From positions 124,001 through 188,000 of the forward strand of contig NZ_WKJK01000012.1 in assembly GCF_009674535.1 (NCBI RefSeq): a stretch of DNA of 64,000 nucleotides. The letters run 5' to 3'. Below the pieces are notes generated by a model, which saw only the letters and a list, made by a program, of their open reading frames with translations, was not told the DNA's origin and ran no database searches. Positions 61,073-64,000 of the stretch are shown one piece after another; within the stretch, counting starts at the first letter, position 1; each line of letters starts with the position of its first letter. The DNA comes from Duganella guangzhouensis. GTDB taxonomy: Bacteria > Pseudomonadota > Gammaproteobacteria > Burkholderiales > Burkholderiaceae_D. A program made the position numbers and the translations under genes.

Positions 61073-62509
61073 ATGAAACTGACTTCCTCCCTCGTATGGC
61101 TGCGGCGCGACCTGCGCGTGTTCGACCACGTGGCCTTGCATCAGGCGCTGCTGGCCAGCGACAAGGTGTATTGCGTTTTTGTCTACGACACCACGATCCT
61201 GGACAGCCTGCCGCGCCGCGACCGCCGGGTCGATTTCATCCACGCCAGCATTGCCGAGGTAGCGGCGGAATTACAACAGTTGGGCGGCCATTTGATCATC
61301 CGCCACGGCGATCCGGTGCAGGAAATTCCGGCGCTGGCGGACGAACTCGGCGTGCAGGCGGTGTTCTGCAACCACGATTATGAACCGCAAGCGATGGAAC
61401 GCGACGCCACGGTGGACGCGGCGCTGCAAGCGGCCGGGCGCAAGTTCTACAGCTATAAAGACCAGGTGATTTTCGAGCGCAGCGAGGTGCTGTCGCAGAC
61501 CGGCGGCGTGTTCTCGGTGTTCACGCCGTACAAGAACGCCTGGCTGAAAAAGCTGGCGGCCGATCCGTCGGTGCTGGCGCCGTACAACATCGAACCGCAC
61601 GCGGCGCGACTGGCGGCGCCGCCGGCCGATGCGCCGCCACTGCCGACGCTGGCCGAGCTCGGCTTCGAAGCGAGCAACCTGGCCGAACTGAAAATCCCGA
61701 CCGGCATGTCCGGCGCGGCCCAGCTGTTCGACGATTTCCTCAAGCGCATCGCGGACTACAACGTGACGCGCGATTTCCCTGCGGTGAAGGGGCCGTCCTA
61801 CCTGTCGATTCACTTCCGTTTCGGTACGCTGTCGGTGCGCCACATGGTGCGCACGGTGCTGGACCTGCAGGAACGCGGTGGCGGCGGTGAAGGCGCGGCG
61901 GTGTGGCTGTCGGAACTGATCTGGCGCGAGTTCTACGCCATGATTTTGTATCACCACCCGCACGTGGTCGGCGCCGCGTTCAAGCCGGCCTACGACGCCA
62001 TCGAATGGGAAACCGGGCCCGAAGCGGACGAGATGTTCGCCGCCTGGTGCGAAGGCCGCACCGGCTATCCGCTGGTGGATGCCGCCATGCTGCAGCTGAA
62101 CCGCACCGGCTGGATGCACAACCGCCTGCGCATGGTGACGGCCTGCTTCCTGATCAAGGATCTGGGCATAGACTGGCGCCGTGGCGAAGCATATTTCGCG
62201 CTGCATCTGAACGATTTCGACCTGGCCTCCAACAACGGCGGCTGGCAGTGGGCTTCGTCCTCGGGTTGCGATGCGCAGCCTTACTTCCGCATCTTCAATC
62301 CGGTGACGCAGTCGCAGAAGTTCGACGCCCAAGGTAAATTCATCCGCCGCTATCTGCCGCAGCTGAAGTCTTTGAGCGACAAGGAAATCCACGCGCCGTG
62401 GGACGCGCCGCGCATGCTGGCGCCGGACTACTGGCCACCAGTGGTGATGCACGACGAAGCGCGCAAGCTGACGCTTGAGCGCTACGAGGTGGTCAAGAAG
62501 CCTGCTTGA
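61073..62509 (+). CDS. phrB: Deoxyribodipyrimidine photolyase
   Basis: A 478-aa blue-light DNA repair enzyme. The N-terminal alpha/beta antenna-binding domain (SLVWLRRDLRVFDHVAL, about 5-130) and the C-terminal FAD-binding helical domain are both present. In the latter, TGYPLVDAAMLQLNRTGWMHNR and WASSSGCDAQPYFRIFNP mark the class I CPD photolyase active site with its Trp residues. The 3' end overlaps the convergent CheA-type gene by 17 bases. Confidence 0.95.
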   Translation: MKLTSSLVWLRRDLRVFDHVALHQALLASDKVYCVFVYDTTILDSLPRRDRRVDFIHASIAEVAAELQQLGGHLIIRHGDPVQEIPALADELGVQAVFCNHDYEPQAMERDATVDAALQAAGRKFYSYKDQVIFERSEVLSQTGGVFSVFTPYKNAWLKKLAADPSVLAPYNIEPHAARLAAPPADAPPLPTLAELGFEASNLAELKIPTGMSGAAQLFDDFLKRIADYNVTRDFPAVKGPSYLSIHFRFGTLSVRHMVRTVLDLQERGGGGEGAAVWLSELIWREFYAMILYHHPHVVGAAFKPAYDAIEWETGPEADEMFAAWCEGRTGYPLVDAAMLQLNRTGWMHNRLRMVTACFLIKDLGIDWRRGEAYFALHLNDFDLASNNGGWQWASSSGCDAQPYFRIFNPVTQSQKFDAQGKFIRRYLPQLKSLSDKEIHAPWDAPRMLAPDYWPPVVMHDEARKLTLERYEVVKKPA

Positions 62510-64000
62510 GCAGGCCGCTGATCGCTTCCAGCAGCACGTCTTCCTGATATGGCTTGCCGAAGTAGGCATTCACACCCAGCTCCAGTGCCACGTTGCGGTG
62601 TTTGTCGGCGCTGCGCGAAGTAATCATGATGATGGGGATGGCGCGCGTGCTGTCGTCGCCGCGCACGTTGCGGGTCAGGTCAAAGCCGTCCATGCGCGGC
62701 ATCTCGATATCGACCAGCATCAGGTCTGGCCGTGATTCCTGGATTTGCTCCAGCGCGTCGACGCCGTCCTTGGCCAGCGCCACTTTGTAGCCTTCACGCT
62801 CCAGCAGGCGCTGGGTGACGCGGCGCACGGTCAGCGAATCGTCCACCACCATGATGGTGCGGCCCAGCTGCGGCAGCGCCGCCGGACTGTCGACCGCCAC
62901 CTGCGCGTAGTGCGGCTTGGCTTCCGGGTGGTGCGCCAGATGCTGGACCAGCGCCACCGGGTTCAGGATCAACACGATGTCGCCAGTACCCAGCACCGTG
63001 GCGCCGGCAATGCCGACCATGCGCGACAGCTGCGGGCCGATGTTCTTGATGACCACCTCGCGGTTGCCCAGTACTTCATCCACTTGCAGCGCCAGGCGCT
63101 CGTTGCCGTTCTTGAGCATCATCACCGGAGCGGAACGCTGCACCGGCGGTTGGGCGGCGTCGCCCAGCAGCGTTGGCAGGTATTCCATGCCGTTGGCGCG
63201 GGCTTCGGCCAGCGCGGCTTCCTTCATCTGCAGCACCTGTTCGACCAGAATCGCCGGCAGCGCGTAAGTCTTGCCACCGGCGGCCAGCAGCACTACCTGC
63301 GTGACGGCCAGCGTCAGTGGCAGGCGGATGGTGAAGCGTGTGCCCTGTCCGGGCACCGAGTACAGGTCGACGCGGCCGCCCAATGCTTGCGCCTCCGACT
63401 GCACCACGTCCATGCCGACGCCGCGCCCGGACAGTTCGGTCAGGGTGTCGGCGGTGGAGAAGCCGGGTTCGAAAATCAGGTCGGCGATCTGGGCGTCGCT
63501 GGCTTCGTCGTCCTCGTCCAGCAGGCCGACGCTGAGGGCTTTGGCCTTGATGCGTTCCAGATCGAGGCCGCCGCCGTCATCGCTGAATTCGATCACGACT
63601 TCGTTGCCTTCCTGTGCCACCTGCACCAGCAGTTCGCCGGTTTCGTTTTTGCCGGCGGCGGCGCGGGCGGCGCGCGCTTCGACGCCGTGGGCGATGGCGT
63701 TGCGCAGCAGGTGTTCAAATGGCGCGGCCATGCGTTCCAGCACGCTGCGATCCAGTTCCACCGTGCTGCCACGGATGTCGAGGTTGACGCGCTTGTCGAC
63801 GTCCTTGGCGCTCTGGCGGGCGACGCGGAACAGGCGTTCGGAGATGCTGCCGAAGGGGACCATGCGGACCCGCATCAGGTCACGCTGCAGGTCACGTGTC
63901 AGGCGGGCTTGCTGGGTCAGGTCGCTGTGGGCGTTGTCGACGCTGCGGGTCAGGCTTTCGTGGAAGCTGGCGACGTCGTTGACGCTTTCGGCTATCATGC
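62493..64000 (-). CDS. CheA-type hybrid histidine kinase/response regulator, C-terminal part (ChpA/PilL-like)
   Basis: Only the 3' part of the gene is in the window; the frame continues past 64000, so the Met near 63998 is internal. Visible, in order: dimerisation helices (QRDLMRVRMVPFGSISERL), HATPase domain (LLRNAIAHGVE, FSDDGGGLD, GRGVGMDVV), a CheW-like domain (QVVLLAAGGKTYALP, about 230-370 of the visible part), and a receiver domain (VVDDSLTVRR, LVDIEMPRMDGFD with the phospho-Asp, ITSRSADKHR, and K in FGKPYQ). The Hpt domains would be upstream. Proteins like this run type IV pilus/twitching (ChpA/PilL) or chemosensory pathways; which one cannot be told here. Confidence 0.92.
   Translation of the reverse strand, partial: MIAESVNDVASFHESLTRSVDNAHSDLTQQARLTRDLQRDLMRVRMVPFGSISERLFRVARQSAKDVDKRVNLDIRGSTVELDRSVLERMAAPFEHLLRNAIAHGVEARAARAAAGKNETGELLVQVAQEGNEVVIEFSDDGGGLDLERIKAKALSVGLLDEDDEASDAQIADLIFEPGFSTADTLTELSGRGVGMDVVQSEAQALGGRVDLYSVPGQGTRFTIRLPLTLAVTQVVLLAAGGKTYALPAILVEQVLQMKEAALAEARANGMEYLPTLLGDAAQPPVQRSAPVMMLKNGNERLALQVDEVLGNREVVIKNIGPQLSRMVGIAGATVLGTGDIVLILNPVALVQHLAHHPEAKPHYAQVAVDSPAALPQLGRTIMVVDDSLTVRRVTQRLLEREGYKVALAKDGVDALEQIQESRPDLMLVDIEMPRMDGFDLTRNVRGDDSTRAIPIIMITSRSADKHRNVALELGVNAYFGKPYQEDVLLEAISGLLKQAS

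Noticed and set aside
1..64000. tRNA, rRNA, CRISPR or insertion sequences
   Set aside because: Read for cloverleaf-like ends, regularly spaced repeats and transposase motifs; none was convincing.

Overview
This window looks like part of a chromosome from a high-GC betaproteobacterium, most likely Oxalobacteraceae (Duganella/Massilia/Janthinobacterium group). The grounds are the gene order phoH-ybeY-corC-lnt-glyQ-glyS-gmhB-plsC, waaA/waaC beside a phosphohexomutase, a PEP-CTERM exoprotein, and plant-polymer enzymes. The genus is an inference. I see no rRNA, tRNA, insertion sequence or CRISPR array.

Layout. (1) 1-7021: the 3' end of a polysaccharide-utilisation operon: a TonB-dependent receptor (5' end outside the window), a GH105 lipoprotein, a Tat-exported DUF2264 protein and a Tat-exported GH35 beta-galactosidase. 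They would take up and trim rhamnogalacturonan-type pectin fragments. (2) 7049-14416 (minus): an orphan type VI secretion cassette, vgrG > DUF4123 adaptor > VasX-like pore-forming effector > DUF6708 membrane protein > PAAR, with no structural T6SS genes. The cargo half looks lower in GC than its surroundings. (3) 14534-18946: a PAS-AraC regulator divergent from a hydroxyproline operon (2-epimerase plus three-subunit D-hydroxyproline dehydrogenase), with a three-copy direct-repeat operator candidate between them. (4) 18998-22881: LacI regulator, ExuT-like hexuronate transporter and an MHS-family transporter. Regions 1, 3 and 4 together suggest feeding on plant cell walls (pectin, galactans, hydroxyproline-rich glycoproteins).

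(5) 22953-29304: thioredoxin/ChaN pair, PEP-CTERM protein, an operon of histidine kinase, DUF3224 and an unlisted 55-aa membrane peptide, an HDOD signalling pair, a small HTH-like protein, a perfect 24-bp inverted repeat and a Gln/Arg-rich protein. (6) 29411-40780: housekeeping block phoH-ybeY, corC-lnt, glyQ-glyS-gmhB-plsC and a YgjP-type metalloprotein, with one DUF4132-like gene between. (7) 40777-44788: a decayed toxin-antitoxin pair, then hscC (specialised Hsp70) translationally coupled to a membrane J-like protein lacking the His of HPD.

(8) 44785-53143 (minus): envelope polysaccharide genes: waaA, waaC, phosphomannomutase/phosphoglucomutase, a WecA-type glycosyl-phosphate transferase and rfbBACD for dTDP-L-rhamnose. 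(9) 53263-56327: apaH, a secreted SGNH hydrolase and a LysR regulator. (10) 56330-60917 (minus): yqgE-ruvX-pyrR-pyrB-pyrC'-plsC, in which pyrC' has lost its zinc ligands and is probably a structural partner of PyrB. (11) 61073-64000: a DNA photolyase converging on the 3' end of a CheA-type hybrid kinase that runs off the window.

Many genes overlap by ATGA-type junctions, and five convergent pairs overlap at their stop codons. Only two clear rho-independent terminators were seen. The best leads are the T6SS cargo cassette with its candidate immunity gene, the AraC repeat array, the hscC/J-like pair and the broken TA module.
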